A stretch of DNA of 64,000 bases from Fusibacter bizertensis (GCF_029914245.1 NZ_JARYZI010000001.1:620001-684000); one strand, 5' to 3'; positions 26,386-37,540 are shown, numbered from the stretch's first letter. The notes: generated by a model from the sequence alone, not told the origin. Made by a program: numbers and translations.

Positions 26386-27279
26386 CTACTTAGAAGCATA
26401 GTGACTATTTTTACCTAAATAACGTCTTGTAACTGCCCAAACTGGACTTGCAATGAATACAGACGAATAAGTACCAACAGTAACACCTACTAACAATGGA
26501 AACGCAAATTCTTTAATTGAACTTGCACCAAAGACATAGAGTGCACCAATTACTAATAACGTAGTTAAAGAAGTATTGATTGTTCTTGTCATGGTTTGAG
26601 TTACTGATGTGTTGATGATACCAAAGTAATCTTTAGATTTATCACGTTTAACATTTTCTCTCACTCTATCAAAAACAACAATTGTGTCATTGATTGAATA
26701 ACCAACAATCGTTAATACTGCCGCAATAAATGATGAACTAATTGATTTTCCAGTAATCGCATAAATAGCAATCAAGAAAAACACATCATGTAATAAGCAA
26801 ACTATTGCTGCCACACCAAATACAGTTTCAAATCTAATTGAAATATAGATCAGCATAAATACTGATGCAATTAATACAGCTGTAATCGCACGGTTTCTAA
26901 TCTCTTCACCCATAGCTGGTCCAAATTGATCAGCGCTGAAGTCTTTGCTTTCAATACCATATTTATCTTTAAATACGTTGAAAACTTCAATTCTTTTTGC
27001 ATTATCAAGTGATTGCTTAGTCTTGATGATCACACCAGTCTTATCAACACCTGAATGCACAATATCTGGGTTTAAATCAAAATCAGATATTAAATCAGCG
27101 ACTTCCTGTACAGATACTTCCTTTGCAAGTTCAACTTGCATCATTGTACCCCCAGTAAAGTCTATTCCTAAGTTAAGGCCATTAACAAGCATCATTATAA
27201 GCCCTATCAAAATAACTGCTCCAGAAAAAACAAACCAAAGTTTGTAATGTTTCATAAAATTAATCGTTTTCATCTTCAT
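26386..27279 (-). CDS. secF: Protein translocase subunit SecF
   Basis: With SecD it uses the membrane ion gradient to help complete Sec-dependent export. Residues 12-30 are the first helix, followed by the extracytoplasmic domain with GIDFTGGTMMQVE. Five further helices fill residues 130-285, with the family signature SINDTIVVFDRVREN. Length 297 is normal. The ATG overlaps the secD stop (TAATG), with GGGGG just upstream, so translation of the two subunits is coupled. Confidence 0.96.
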   Translation of the reverse strand: MKMKTINFMKHYKLWFVFSGAVILIGLIMMLVNGLNLGIDFTGGTMMQVELAKEVSVQEVADLISDFDLNPDIVHSGVDKTGVIIKTKQSLDNAKRIEVFNVFKDKYGIESKDFSADQFGPAMGEEIRNRAITAVLIASVFMLIYISIRFETVFGVAAIVCLLHDVFFLIAIYAITGKSISSSFIAAVLTIVGYSINDTIVVFDRVRENVKRDKSKDYFGIINTSVTQTMTRTINTSLTTLLVIGALYVFGASSIKEFAFPLLVGVTVGTYSSVFIASPVWAVTRRYLGKNSHYASK

Positions 27280-28574
27280 TACCCCCTTGATCCGTACAGT
27301 TTCTTACGGTCAGTAAACGCAAGTGAAAATCTAAGTAAAGATTTCGTCACGATAACCGCAGTAAACATACTTGAAATGATACCAATCATAAGGGTAACTG
27401 CAAAGCCTTTAATAGGGCCTTCTCCAAATGCAAAAAGTATCAATGCCGCAATAAAGGTTGTAACGTTAGAATCGATAATTGTGCTCATCGCTCTATGGAA
27501 ACCACCATCAATTGATGCTCTTAGTGATTTACCGACCTTCATTTCCTCTTTTAATCTCTCAAATATAATAACGTTTGCATCTACTGCCATACCCAGTGAA
27601 ATTACAATACCTGCAATACCAGGTAGTGTAAGTGTCGCACCAAGGCCAACCATTACATAAACTACTACAGTTGCATATAATGTTAAAGCGATAGATGCTA
27701 TAATACCAGGAATTCTGTAGTAAATCATCATAAATAACATAACTATAATAATGCCGTAAATTGCAGCTTTTATCGCTGAATTAAACGAATTTAAGCCAAG
27801 TGTTGGTCCAATAACAGAAGTTTGAACTTCTTCCAGTTGAACTGGAAGCGCACCACCACGAATAAGCATTGCTAATTCGTTTGCAGTATCATATGTGAAA
27901 TTTCCGTCAATTGTAGCTTCTCCGCTTGTTATAACAACACGAGAAGTTGGGGCAGATATAACCTTGCCATCTAAAACAACAGCAATTTGACCTACGCCAG
28001 TACCATTGCTAGATGCTTTTCTAGTACCTTCAGCAAACAAATCTGTTCCTTCGCTGTCTAATTTAAATGCAACAATAGGTTGATTGTAGCTGTTTTTAGA
28101 AACATAGGCATCTTTGATATTGATTCCAGTTAAAACGCGTTCATATTCAAATTCAGAAACGTCCATACCCTCTTTAGCTGCAACTGATCCTGTAACTAAA
28201 TCGAATTCTAATACTGCTGTTTTACCAATTACATTGATTGCATCTTGTGCATTTTCAACACCTGGTAATTCAATACGTAATCTTTTGTCACCTTGTAAAG
28301 TGATAACTGGTTCAGTTAAACCAAGTTCGTTGATACGTCTACCAATAATTTGCTTTGTTTGTTCCATAGTCTTCGTTAAATCAGCGCCAGATTCATCTGT
28401 TTGTGCTTCATAAACGACACTTACACCACCTCTGATGTCTAGACCCAGTTTAAGGTCATCTTTAACAGGCGATATGGAAAACGTACCGATTGTTATTCCA
28501 TTGATTGCCACAAACGCAAGGCCTGCAATTAGTGCGACGATCAGGAAAAACAATAACGTGTTTTTTCCTTTCAT
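27279..28574 (-). CDS. secD: Protein translocase subunit SecD
   Basis: The partner of SecF. One N-terminal helix (about 7-27) precedes a periplasmic-type domain starting with LGLDIRGGVSVVYE, and five C-terminal helices carry AMAVDANVIIFERLKEE, the SecD signature. At 431 residues it is the compact Gram-positive form, separate from SecF rather than fused as in Bacillus. It follows the carbonic-anhydrase-like gene by 12 bases. Confidence 0.96.
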   Translation of the reverse strand: MKGKNTLLFFLIVALIAGLAFVAINGITIGTFSISPVKDDLKLGLDIRGGVSVVYEAQTDESGADLTKTMEQTKQIIGRRINELGLTEPVITLQGDKRLRIELPGVENAQDAINVIGKTAVLEFDLVTGSVAAKEGMDVSEFEYERVLTGINIKDAYVSKNSYNQPIVAFKLDSEGTDLFAEGTRKASSNGTGVGQIAVVLDGKVISAPTSRVVITSGEATIDGNFTYDTANELAMLIRGGALPVQLEEVQTSVIGPTLGLNSFNSAIKAAIYGIIIVMLFMMIYYRIPGIIASIALTLYATVVVYVMVGLGATLTLPGIAGIVISLGMAVDANVIIFERLKEEMKVGKSLRASIDGGFHRAMSTIIDSNVTTFIAALILFAFGEGPIKGFAVTLMIGIISSMFTAVIVTKSLLRFSLAFTDRKKLYGSRG

Positions 28575-28586
28575 TTTGAATGCCTC

Positions 28587-29093
28587 CTATTTTGATTTGT
28601 AATGCTGTGACAATTCCACGTAGCCTCTTGCAGATTGCTTTATGCCTTCAATCTCTTCTTCAGTCAATGTTCTCACTACTTTTGCAGGTGAGCCCATGAC
28701 CAAAGACCCTGATGGAATTCTCTTTTTAGGTGGCACCAGTGAACCGGCACCAATGATAACATTACTTTCAATATAAGCCCCATCTAAAATAATAGAGCCC
28801 ATACCGATTAGTACATCATCTTCAATCGTACATCCATGACAGATAGCACGATGTCCTATGGTTACGCCTTGACCTATTGAAGCTGGATAGCCTTTACTCG
28901 TGTGTATGACGCTTAAGTCCTGCACATTCGTGCCTTTCCCGATAGTAATAAGTTCGACGTCACCCCTAACTACTGTATTATACCAAATGTTAGCATCTTG
29001 TTCTACAATAACTTGACCAATTAAATCAGCAGTATCAGCCACAAAACAACTTTGATCAACACTTGGAGTATAACCTTTTATAGCTACTCTCAT
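28587..29093 (-). CDS. Gamma-class carbonic anhydrase-like hexapeptide-repeat protein
   Basis: A left-handed beta-helix trimer protein. Metal-binding histidines are visible in VIHTSKGYP and in GHRAICHGCTI, the arrangement of gamma carbonic anhydrases such as Cam and of YrdA/PaaY relatives. The open frame extends 20 codons further upstream into scfB, but AGGAGG five bases before the ATG at 29093 and the typical start MRVAIKGYTP fix the start (168 residues). It lies eleven bases after scfB, an insertion relative to the usual scfB-secD neighbourhood. Carbonic anhydrase activity is likely but not certain. Confidence 0.85.
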   Translation of the reverse strand: MRVAIKGYTPSVDQSCFVADTADLIGQVIVEQDANIWYNTVVRGDVELITIGKGTNVQDLSVIHTSKGYPASIGQGVTIGHRAICHGCTIEDDVLIGMGSIILDGAYIESNVIIGAGSLVPPKKRIPSGSLVMGSPAKVVRTLTEEEIEGIKQSARGYVELSQHYKSK

Positions 29094-29103
29094 TTTGCCC
29101 TCC

Positions 29104-30462
29104 TTATTCTTCAGAATGATTGAGTTTTCCATAGATATAAATTGAGCTTTCAATACGTTTTTTTTCTAGTTCACAGCCAATATCATAAGGTACAAAGATA
29201 TCGTGGTTAAAATTGTAAGCGTTAGCATGACATCCACCACTACAGTAGAATTTTGCCCAACAACTTCTACATTTCTCTTTGTTATACACATGTGCGTTTT
29301 TAAACTGATTGGTTAAACCGAAATCTAATACACCCGCCAAAACATTGCCCATCTTGAAATTATCATCACCAACAAACTGGTGACATGGGAAGATATCACC
29401 TTCAGGTGTAATCGCGAGATACTCAGACCCTGCACCACAACCAGAAAGTCTTTTAACGACACAAGGCCCTTGACTCATATCGATAGCGAAATGGAAGAAT
29501 GAAAATTCTTTATCAGTATTGTGTCGTGCAACCATCTCTTCAGCAAGTGCTTCGTATTCGCTATTTAACTTAGCGATATGCTCTTCTGTGATTGCATAAC
29601 TATCTGTTGGTTTGGCTACAACTGGCTCAACTGAAGTGCTCTTAAAGCCCAAATCAGCTAGATGTATAACATCATTGGAAAAATCCAAGTTGTTCTTTGT
29701 GAAAGTACCTCTTACGTAATAAGACTTACCTTCACGCTTTTCAATTAGCTTTTTAAACTTTTCAATAATGATATCATACGTACCGCCTCCTGAGATGGTA
29801 TAACGCATTTTATCATTTACTTCTTTTCTGCCATCTATACTAAGTACTACATTGGACATGTTTTCGTTGATATAAGCCATGTTATCATCATTTAAAAGCA
29901 CACCATTTGTAGTAATTGTAAATCTAAAGTTTTTATTATGCTCAGCTTCTAAGCTCCTACCGTAATTAACCAGTTGCTTCACCACTTCAAAATTCATAAG
30001 CGGTTCGCCACCAAAGAAATCTACTTCTAAATTACGTCTATTTCCTGAATTTGCAACTAGCAAGTCAAGAGCTTTTTTACCGACTTCAAAAGGCATTAGA
30101 GAACGGTCACCTTTAAAATCTCCTTGTGATGCAAAGCAATAAGCACATCTTATATTACAATCGTGAGCCACATGCAAACACAGCGCTTTAATAATTGGAC
30201 TTCTATTGTTAAATTCTATTGAATTCACATAAGTGTCATCCGTGAAAAGCATATCATTATCAATTAAATAATCGAGTTCATCAAGTGTTTCCTTGATAGC
30301 AGCTTCAGGATACTTGTCCTTAAGCATACGGACAACTGATACTGCATTATTTTGCGGATAATATTCCAAAGCATCGAATACGATTTCATCTATGACATGC
30401 ACGGCACCGCTATTTACATCCAAAACAAAGTACATATCGCCTTGTTTAAATTTGTGGATCAT
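29104..30462 (-). CDS. scfB: Radical-SAM maturase of the SCIFF ranthipeptide
   Basis: A 452-residue radical-SAM/SPASM protein that installs thioether cross-links in the SCIFF peptide. An N-terminal peptide-recognition (RRE-like) region covers about 1-90. The SAM cluster is C102/C106/C109 in DCNIRCAYCFAS. The C-terminal SPASM region carries further cysteines (SGCGAGSEYL, IFPCHQF, KCRSCWAKFYCSGGCHANA) for auxiliary clusters. It is preceded by the precursor gene scfA with a terminator-like hairpin between them. Confidence 0.96.
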   Translation of the reverse strand: MIHKFKQGDMYFVLDVNSGAVHVIDEIVFDALEYYPQNNAVSVVRMLKDKYPEAAIKETLDELDYLIDNDMLFTDDTYVNSIEFNNRSPIIKALCLHVAHDCNIRCAYCFASQGDFKGDRSLMPFEVGKKALDLLVANSGNRRNLEVDFFGGEPLMNFEVVKQLVNYGRSLEAEHNKNFRFTITTNGVLLNDDNMAYINENMSNVVLSIDGRKEVNDKMRYTISGGGTYDIIIEKFKKLIEKREGKSYYVRGTFTKNNLDFSNDVIHLADLGFKSTSVEPVVAKPTDSYAITEEHIAKLNSEYEALAEEMVARHNTDKEFSFFHFAIDMSQGPCVVKRLSGCGAGSEYLAITPEGDIFPCHQFVGDDNFKMGNVLAGVLDFGLTNQFKNAHVYNKEKCRSCWAKFYCSGGCHANAYNFNHDIFVPYDIGCELEKKRIESSIYIYGKLNHSEE

Positions 30463-30489
30463 TTGTTACCTCCTATTTCCATTGCAAGA

Positions 30490-30516
30490 AGAAAAGCAGC
30501 TTTAGGCTGCTCTTTT
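30490..30516 (-). terminator. Hairpin/attenuator between scfA and scfB
   Basis: On the minus strand AAAAGAGCAGC and GCTGCTTTTC form a stem around CCTAAA, followed by TTTTCTTCTT. It lies between the scfA stop and the scfB start, and would let precursor mRNA outnumber maturase mRNA. Confidence 0.75.
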
Positions 30517-30534
30517 ATGATAATGATGATTTAA

Positions 30535-30675
30535 TTATTTTCTTTCACACTCTTGATTTCCTACTGTACAAGATGTCTTGCAAGCTGATTGACAAGATGT
30601 TTGACATTCGCCACAACCACCGTGTTCTGCTGAACTTTTAAGCGTTCCAGTATTTAATGTTTTTATATGTTTCAT
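30535..30675 (-). CDS. scfA: SCIFF ranthipeptide precursor (six cysteines in forty-five residues)
   Basis: A 46-residue peptide starting MKHIKTLNTG, with cysteines at 21, 24, 28, 32, 36 and 43: exactly the six-cysteine pattern that defines SCIFF. The leader is the first 20 residues. GGGAGGG seven bases upstream of the ATG at 30675 sets the start; the open frame extends 16 codons further but without support. The family is almost universal in Clostridia, is modified by ScfB and has been linked to quorum-type signalling and group behaviour in some species. Confidence 0.96.
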   Translation of the reverse strand: MKHIKTLNTGTLKSSAEHGGCGECQTSCQSACKTSCTVGNQECERK

Positions 30676-30806
30676 CTTTGTGCCCTCCCAAAATTTTAAG
30701 AATACCAAATTAATAAAATACAAGATATTATATCATGCTTTCTAATATAAGAAAAGAGCATTTTAAACCACTCAAATATAATAGATCATTATTTTACATC
30801 AAAAAG

Positions 30807-30855
30807 AAAACCAGTATACAAAGTGTTGATTTTTACACCTTAGAATACTGGTTTT
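30807..30855 (-). terminator. Terminator after yajC
   Basis: AAAACCAGTAT (30807-30817) pairs with ATACTGGTTTT (30845-30855), with extra pairing inside, followed on the minus strand by CTTTTTG. It separates yajC from scfA, so scfA may have its own promoter in 30676-30806. Confidence 0.8.
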
Positions 30856-30886
30856 AGTAACGCACTTTAGTACGTCATAATGTCAT

Positions 30887-31195
30887 TTACTCTTCGATCT
30901 CAATTGTTTCAACTTCAACCGCAGCTGAGCTTGATTTTTCAATCGTTGAAATTGCCCACTTCTTAAATGTCAATTTTGTTCTTGCAGCACCAACTTCAAT
31001 TGTAAAATCATCTTCTTTTACATTAATTACATTTCCAACTAAACCGCCAATTGTCACAACTTGATCACCAGCTTTGACACTGCCTCTTAAATCATTCAAC
31101 TGCTTTGTCTTTTTCTTTTGTGGTCTGATAATTAAAAAATACATTAAACCAAAGAAAAAGCCCATATAAAGAATTAAACCTACTGTGCTATTCAT
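30887..31195 (-). CDS. yajC: Preprotein translocase accessory protein YajC
   Basis: A small single-span membrane protein of the SecDF-YajC complex. The N-terminal helix (residues 5-23) runs into IRPQKKKTKQLNDLRGSVKAGDQVVTIGGLVG, which is diagnostic. Length 102 is normal. The acidic C-terminal tail (VETIEIEE) is unremarkable. Lies between tgt and the SCIFF genes. Confidence 0.95.
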   Translation of the reverse strand: MNSTVGLILYMGFFFGLMYFLIIRPQKKKTKQLNDLRGSVKAGDQVVTIGGLVGNVINVKEDDFTIEVGAARTKLTFKKWAISTIEKSSSAAVEVETIEIEE

Positions 31196-31275
31196 ATTCT
31201 ATCTCCTTTAAAAATTCTTTATTCGCCGTTTCAAACAGCATCATTTAAATACCATTATATCAGAAATTCGAATCA

Positions 31276-32415
<1,140 letters not shown>

Positions 32416-32429
32416 CTATTTTATAACTG

Positions 32430-33452
32430 CTATATGATCAACATCGCATCGCCAAAACTGAAAAATCTATATTTTTCGTCAACTGCTAATTGATATGCAT
32501 CTAAAACTGTCTTTTTATCCAAAAACGCACTCACTAACATAATTAATGTAGATTCTGGAAGATGAAAATTCGTGATCAAACCATCTACTAATTTAAACTT
32601 ATAACCAGGGTAGATAAAGATCTCTGTCCAGCCACTTTGTGCTTTCACATGTCCATTTTCTTCCGCAATGGTTTCAAGTGTTCTTGTAGAAGTTGTCCCC
32701 ACTGAGATAATTCTGCCACCTGCTGCTTTTGCTTTGTTGATGATCTGAGCATTTTCTTCATCTAAGATATAGTACTCTGAGTGCATCTTATGACTATTCA
32801 CATCCTCAACTTTTACAGGTCTAAATGTTCCAAGTCCTACATGAAGTGTAACAAATGCAATAGTCGCACCTTTTTGAGCCACTTCTTCTAAAAGTGCATC
32901 AGTAAAATGTAGCCCTGCAGTTGGTGCCGCAGCAGAACCTTCATGTTTAGCGTATACTGTATTGTATCTCGTAGGATCATCAAGTTTTGCTGTTATATAC
33001 GGTGGTAACGGCATTGAACCTAGTTCCTCTAAAATATGTTCAAATACCCCTTCATAGATAAACTCAATAATTCTCGATCCCTCTTCACCGATATCTATGA
33101 TATCGCACATAAGTCTTCCATATCCAAAAGTAAAACGCGTTCCTATTTTAGCTTTTTTGCCCGGCTTAACCAACGTTTCCCAAGTGTTTAATGATATTCT
33201 TTTTAAAAGTAAGAATTCCACTACTGCACCTGTTTCTTTAGAACCAAAAAGTCTTGCTGGAATTACTTTTGTGTTGTTGAGCACTAGGCAATCGCCACTT
33301 TTAATGTCATCTAAGACATTATAAAATCTCTTATGCGAGATTTTACCATCTTTTTTATCAATCTTCATAAGTCTTGAACTTGATCGATCTTCAAGAGGTG
33401 TCTGTGCGATAAGAGATTCAGGTAAATCAAAGTAAAAATCACTTGTTTTCAT
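32430..33452 (-). CDS. queA: S-adenosylmethionine:tRNA ribosyltransferase-isomerase
   Basis: Transfers the ribosyl group of SAM onto preQ1-tRNA to form epoxyqueuosine. Recognised from [22 protein letters not shown] at the N-terminus (shown in part), the central [13 protein letters not shown] and [14 protein letters not shown], and the C-terminal [17 protein letters not shown]. Length 340 is normal. The ATG is 13 bases after the spoIID-like gene and 29 bases before tgt. Confidence 0.97.
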   Translation of the reverse strand: MKTSDFYFDLPESLIAQTPLEDRSSSRLMKIDKKDGKISHKRFYNVLDDIKSGDCLVLNNTKVIPARLFGSKETGAVVEFLLLKRISLNTWETLVKPGKKAKIGTRFTFGYGRLMCDIIDIGEEGSRIIEFIYEGVFEHILEELGSMPLPPYITAKLDDPTRYNTVYAKHEGSAAAPTAGLHFTDALLEEVAQKGATIAFVTLHVGLGTFRPVKVEDVNSHKMHSEYYILDEENAQIINKAKAAGGRIISVGTTSTRTLETIAEENGHVKAQSGWTEIFIYPGYKFKLVDGLITNFHLPESTLIMLVSAFLDKKTVLDAYQLAVDEKYRFFSFGDAMLII

Positions 33453-33465
33453 GTTTCATCCTTTG

Positions 33466-35256
33466 CTATTCATCGAGCTGAATCAGCTCTGTATTTTTAT
33501 AATAAAATTTTAAAATTTCTTCATACGACTTTCCAAGATCTGCCATGGCTTTTGCGCCCCATTGGCTCATACCAAGACCATGTCCATAACCGTGACCATA
33601 AAATATCACATTTCCACTAGAGATGTCAAATGATTCAGTACTATTATACAAATAAGGTTTTGTAACAGTTGTTATCGCTGAGTATATATCATTAGCCTTA
33701 AGTAATGCATCTTTATCAACTTTTATGGCACTTTTACTACCAGCCTGATAAACTTCAATTTGAGTATTATCAAGAAATTGACCATATATCGAACCATTAT
33801 CGATAAGCAACTTAGGCATATCTCCACCTATCTCTTTTGAAGGACCGGTGTTACCTTGAGTAGTAGTTTGCACTGGATTCTTTAACATTGTTACATCAGT
33901 AATAGCTGTTGCTTTATCAAAACTAAACAAATTACTTTTAATTACGGTACTCCCAAGTACCGCCCTTATTTTGTCTTTAGCAAGTGTCGCTTTACTTAAA
34001 GTGCCTATAAATTCTAGCTTTAGTACTCTCCCACTATCTGCACGTTCCAAAATATTAATGGTTTTTAAACTGCCTAAACTATACCCTGCTGAAATAAGTT
34101 TACTTTCTATATCAAATTTATTAAGGGTGACATTCCAGTCGGTATTTGGTGCGCCAAGTGAATATAAATCTAAAGTACTTTTTAGATAAGGGAGGGCACT
34201 AGACCAAACATTTTCAGAATTATCCGTAATACCACCACTGTTCGCATGAAAATAGAGAGGAACAACTACACCATCAACCGCAAGTGCATAGCCATTGGTT
34301 TCGTCTACAGCTTTATTGCAAATTTCACTTTCAACAGAATATCCACCATACACCTGGCTATTTACAGTAGTATCTACATCAAATCCATAAGCTGCATATT
34401 TAGAGCCAATTGTTAATGCGAAATTCTTTGATGCAATTGCTTGTGCTTTTAAAGCTTCAATTGGCCAACTACTGCTTGCTTCTTTGGGCAAGACACCATA
34501 TAGGTATTCTTTCATAGTCACTCTGTTTACAAAAGTAAAATCACTGCCCGGCAATCGCGTCACATAAAAACTGTTTCTGTATTTTATCCCATTAAGATCA
34601 AATACAGATGTATGAAAAAGAAAATTTTGTTCACTACTATCATAACTAAATAATATTTTTTCTTTAGTCGCAATAATCACACGCGTTGGTGTCGGCTGAA
34701 CAAGTGAAATAGTATTGCCACTTATAAAGGGCGTTAGCGCTGCAATCTGGCTTAAGGCACTGTTTTCATCTAAATAAACACCTTGAAAGATTCTCCATGA
34801 ATCATCATAGACAAGATAAACATCATTTATCACACCTTGGAATACTGCTAGTAAACTGATAGCCTCATCATAAGTTTGAAAAGAATCACCAATTTGTAGA
34901 TGATAACCACCTTTCACTTGTCCATTGGCATAATAACCTTCATTACTAGTGATCAATGTTCTACCACTTGGTTCATAATAACCATCTTTATATATTAATA
35001 AGTTCTTATAAGCACTAAAATCTATCGATTGCGTCCCTATATTGGCCGCCTCAAAAGTTAATATAAAACCATCTTCACTTGTAACCCCAATTGGATATTG
35101 ATTGTTTTGACCATAGATGATCCCAACGTCAACTTGAGACATACTTGCAGCAAAATTTGGGGCAGTAGTACAAATAAACATAAGCAAAACAGCCAATGAG
35201 AGATAAATTTTGAGTTTTAAGTTTAATGAATTATTATGCTTTAATTTATCCTTCAT
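33466..35256 (-). CDS. SpoIID/LytB-domain secreted protein
   Basis: An N-terminal signal peptide (KIYLSLAVLLMFICTTAPNF, about 16-36) precedes about 180 residues of low conservation. The SpoIID domain then runs from about 225 to 370 and ends at the C-terminus: it includes the catalytic-region motif MKEYLYGVLPKEASSSWP with the conserved Glu, KAQAIASKNFAL, and the metal-site region GHGYGHGLGMSQWGAKAMA. The domain is interrupted by a beta-rich insertion (about 440-530). SpoIID is a lytic transglycosylase in sporulation, but LytB-type relatives act in vegetative cells, so this alone does not show sporulation. Positioned between ruvB and queA, as in related Clostridia. Confidence 0.88.
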   Translation of the reverse strand: MKDKLKHNNSLNLKLKIYLSLAVLLMFICTTAPNFAASMSQVDVGIIYGQNNQYPIGVTSEDGFILTFEAANIGTQSIDFSAYKNLLIYKDGYYEPSGRTLITSNEGYYANGQVKGGYHLQIGDSFQTYDEAISLLAVFQGVINDVYLVYDDSWRIFQGVYLDENSALSQIAALTPFISGNTISLVQPTPTRVIIATKEKILFSYDSSEQNFLFHTSVFDLNGIKYRNSFYVTRLPGSDFTFVNRVTMKEYLYGVLPKEASSSWPIEALKAQAIASKNFALTIGSKYAAYGFDVDTTVNSQVYGGYSVESEICNKAVDETNGYALAVDGVVVPLYFHANSGGITDNSENVWSSALPYLKSTLDLYSLGAPNTDWNVTLNKFDIESKLISAGYSLGSLKTINILERADSGRVLKLEFIGTLSKATLAKDKIRAVLGSTVIKSNLFSFDKATAITDVTMLKNPVQTTTQGNTGPSKEIGGDMPKLLIDNGSIYGQFLDNTQIEVYQAGSKSAIKVDKDALLKANDIYSAITTVTKPYLYNSTESFDISSGNVIFYGHGYGHGLGMSQWGAKAMADLGKSYEEILKFYYKNTELIQLDE

Positions 35257-35261
35257 ACACC

Positions 35262-36308
35262 TTATTCTCCTTCCGTTTGTGCGGGTAATGTTTCAAAATA
35301 GAGCTGGTCTGTATTAACTACCATCTCATAACCAAGATGAACCCTGCCTTTATTGGTTATCATTCGTCCTCTTGGTGTGCGATTAATAAATCCAATTTGC
35401 ATTAAGAACGGCTCATAAACATCTTCAATTGTTGATGACTCTTCACCAGTTGCTGCGGCTAAGGTCTCAATACCAACCGGTCCACCATCAAAGTTTTCGA
35501 CGATGCATGTAAGTACTTTACGATCTACTGCATCAAGGCCTAGACCATCAATTTCTAATAAATCCAGAGCTTGTTTGGCAATTTTTCTCGTTACAAAACC
35601 GTCTGCTTTTACCATTGCATAATCACGTACGCGCTTTAACAAACGATTGACAATTCTAGGTGTACCTCTACTACGCATAGCAAGTTCAACTACAGCTTCA
35701 TCTTCCATGGGTACATGAAGTACATCAGCTGATCTTCGAATGATACCTGAAAGTTCCTCTACATTATATAGATCTAATTTACAGATCACGCCAAAACGAT
35801 CTCTTAGAGGTGCAGTAAGTTGTCCTGCTCGAGTAGTCGCCCCTACCAAAGTGAATTTAGGCAGTTCTAACCTCACAGAACGGGCGCCAGGTCCTTTCCC
35901 TATAACGATATCAATGGCATAATCTTCCATAGCAGGATATAATACCTCTTCAACTTGACGACTTAGTCTGTGAATTTCATCTATAAAAAGAACATCATGC
36001 TCTTTTAAACTGGTTAATATAGCTGCTAAATCACCTGGCCTTTCAATTGCTGGTCCTGATGTAATCTTTATATCAACATTCATTTCTTCTGCTATAATAT
36101 GTGATAATGTTGTCTTTCCTAACCCTGGAGGCCCATACAATAATACATGATCAAGTGGCTCAGCACGCATTTTAGCTGCTTTCATAAATATATTGAGTTT
36201 TTCTTTTGTTTTTTCTTGACCGACATACTCACTAATCAGTTTCGGTCTTATCCCTTGTTCACTTGAACGGTCTTCTTCAGTGAGCTTCGGTGTAATAAAT
36301 CTTTCCAT
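35262..36308 (-). CDS. ruvB: Holliday junction branch-migration ATPase RuvB
   Basis: A hexameric AAA+ motor that drives Holliday junction migration with RuvA. Walker [10 protein letters not shown], Walker B FIDEIHRL, sensor GATTRAG and the arginine finger region LRDRFG are intact, and the C-terminal winged helix contains PRGRMIT. The ATG at 36308 follows GGGGG by five bases, giving MERFITPKL and 348 residues; the longest frame adds five codons lying over that ribosome-binding site. Confidence 0.97.
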   Translation of the reverse strand: MERFITPKLTEEDRSSEQGIRPKLISEYVGQEKTKEKLNIFMKAAKMRAEPLDHVLLYGPPGLGKTTLSHIIAEEMNVDIKITSGPAIERPGDLAAILTSLKEHDVLFIDEIHRLSRQVEEVLYPAMEDYAIDIVIGKGPGARSVRLELPKFTLVGATTRAGQLTAPLRDRFGVICKLDLYNVEELSGIIRRSADVLHVPMEDEAVVELAMRSRGTPRIVNRLLKRVRDYAMVKADGFVTRKIAKQALDLLEIDGLGLDAVDRKVLTCIVENFDGGPVGIETLAAATGEESSTIEDVYEPFLMQIGFINRTPRGRMITNKGRVHLGYEMVVNTDQLYFETLPAQTEGE

Positions 36309-36343
36309 GTATCCCCCTTGCATCTATCTGATCAACAATATAA

Positions 36344-36940
36344 CTATTGCATCAATTTTTTAAGTGATGCTTTAATTATTTCTTCTACAGTCATTTGTTC
36401 CATGTCAATTTGCTTTAACACACCTTGTGCTTCACTTCTAGTATATCCTAGAGCCATTAGTGCTTCCATTGCATCACTTTGTGTGCTCGTAATTACAGCA
36501 CTACCATTTGCCGTATCCTGATGAGATAAAGTCAATGTTTGAGGCACTTTGTCTTTTAACTCTAAGACAACTCTTTCAGCAGTTTTCTTACCTACGCCCT
36601 GAGCAGTTTGAAGCATTTTTATATCTTGAGTTGCAATGATTCCTGCCAGTTGACCATGCGGTATACTCGATAAAATACCTACACCTACTTTGGTCCCTAT
36701 ACCACTCACAGAAGTTAGCAAAATAAACATATTAAGTTCTTCTCTTGTTGAAAAACCCACTAACGAAATAGCATCTTCACGAACAATCATCTGAGTATAA
36801 ACGATTACTTCTTCTCCTGGTACTGTAAAATCAGAGGCTGAACCTGTTGATGTATGGATCTTATAACCGATACCATTATTTTCTACGATTACACTATCTC
36901 CAATTACATGTACTAACTTTCCCTTAATAAAATCTATCAT
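36344..36940 (-). CDS. ruvA: Holliday junction DNA-binding protein RuvA
   Basis: Binds four-way junctions and loads RuvB. OB fold at 1-60 (MIDFIKGKLV, VENNGIGYKIHT), tandem helix-hairpin-helix motifs (LLTSVSGIGTKVGVGIL, LQTAQGVGKKTAERVVLEL) and the small RuvB-binding domain at the C-terminus. The open frame runs 31 codons further upstream, but GGAGG four bases before the ATG at 36940 and the family start give the normal length of 198. ruvC is not adjacent. Confidence 0.96.
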   Translation of the reverse strand: MIDFIKGKLVHVIGDSVIVENNGIGYKIHTSTGSASDFTVPGEEVIVYTQMIVREDAISLVGFSTREELNMFILLTSVSGIGTKVGVGILSSIPHGQLAGIIATQDIKMLQTAQGVGKKTAERVVLELKDKVPQTLTLSHQDTANGSAVITSTQSDAMEALMALGYTRSEAQGVLKQIDMEQMTVEEIIKASLKKLMQ

Positions 36941-37075
36941 AACGCCTCCGACAATAACTTTATATTGTTTATTATACGCTCTAGTCGTATTTAAATCCAT
37001 TACAGACACATGACTTTTAAACATTCCAATCACGTTTTTTCCATTTTACAATCTATAATATTATAACTGAAAACA

Positions 37076-37105
37076 TAAAAAAACACACCCTAATAAAGGT
37101 GTGTT
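37076..37105 (-). terminator. Terminator after the PspC-domain gene
   Basis: AACACACC (37082-37089) pairs with GGTGTGTT (37098-37105), followed on the minus strand by seven Ts. It isolates the PspC gene from ruvA. Confidence 0.9.
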
Positions 37106-37153
37106 CACTTGTAGCTTTAGTTTTTAAAACAAATTCAATTTTTTTAACACTAA

Positions 37154-37429
37154 TTAATATCTGTCATCCATATTATATCTGTCTTCTTCTTCGTCAATTT
37201 CTGGTTCATCTTCTTCATAAACATCTTGATAATCTACTGCATCAGGATCGTATTTTGGTAAAATAATCGCCATTATAATATAGATTAAAATTGGTGAACC
37301 TACGCCAAAGAAAATTGCTAATAACCATATTAGTCTGATAACAGTCACGTCTATGTTGAAGTAATGTGCAAGACCTGCACAAACGCCTGAAACCTTACCT
37401 TCTGATTCTATTTTACAAAGTTTTTTCAT
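37154..37429 (-). CDS. PspC-domain membrane protein
   Basis: A 91-residue protein with the PspC signature KLCKIESEGKVSGVCAGLAHYFNIDVTVIRLIW (shown in part: KVSGVCAGLAHYFNIDVTVI) and one long hydrophobic helix (about 32-58). A strongly acidic tail follows (EEDEPEIDEEEDR). PspC proteins take part in the envelope stress response in Proteobacteria; in Firmicutes they are stand-alone proteins of unclear role. A monocistronic unit with its own terminator. Confidence 0.88.
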   Translation of the reverse strand: MKKLCKIESEGKVSGVCAGLAHYFNIDVTVIRLIWLLAIFFGVGSPILIYIIMAIILPKYDPDAVDYQDVYEEDEPEIDEEEDRYNMDDRY

Positions 37430-37540
37430 CGTACCCTCCTTGAAAATTAGCTTTTATTGATTCTCTATGATATTACTATAAATTGTTTTCAAGTCTTTTT
37501 CAAGGGTTCTAGCGGATTCTAAACGCATTCTAATCTATTC

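Noticed and set aside
33466-35256. SpoIID-like protein as proof of sporulation
   Set aside because: SpoIID/LytB domains also occur in vegetative cell-wall enzymes; no other sporulation gene is in the window.
37430-37540. Cobalamin or other riboswitch near metH
   Set aside because: metH is inside the operon driven by the SAM riboswitch; this gap lies downstream of its stop codon and shows no conserved aptamer.
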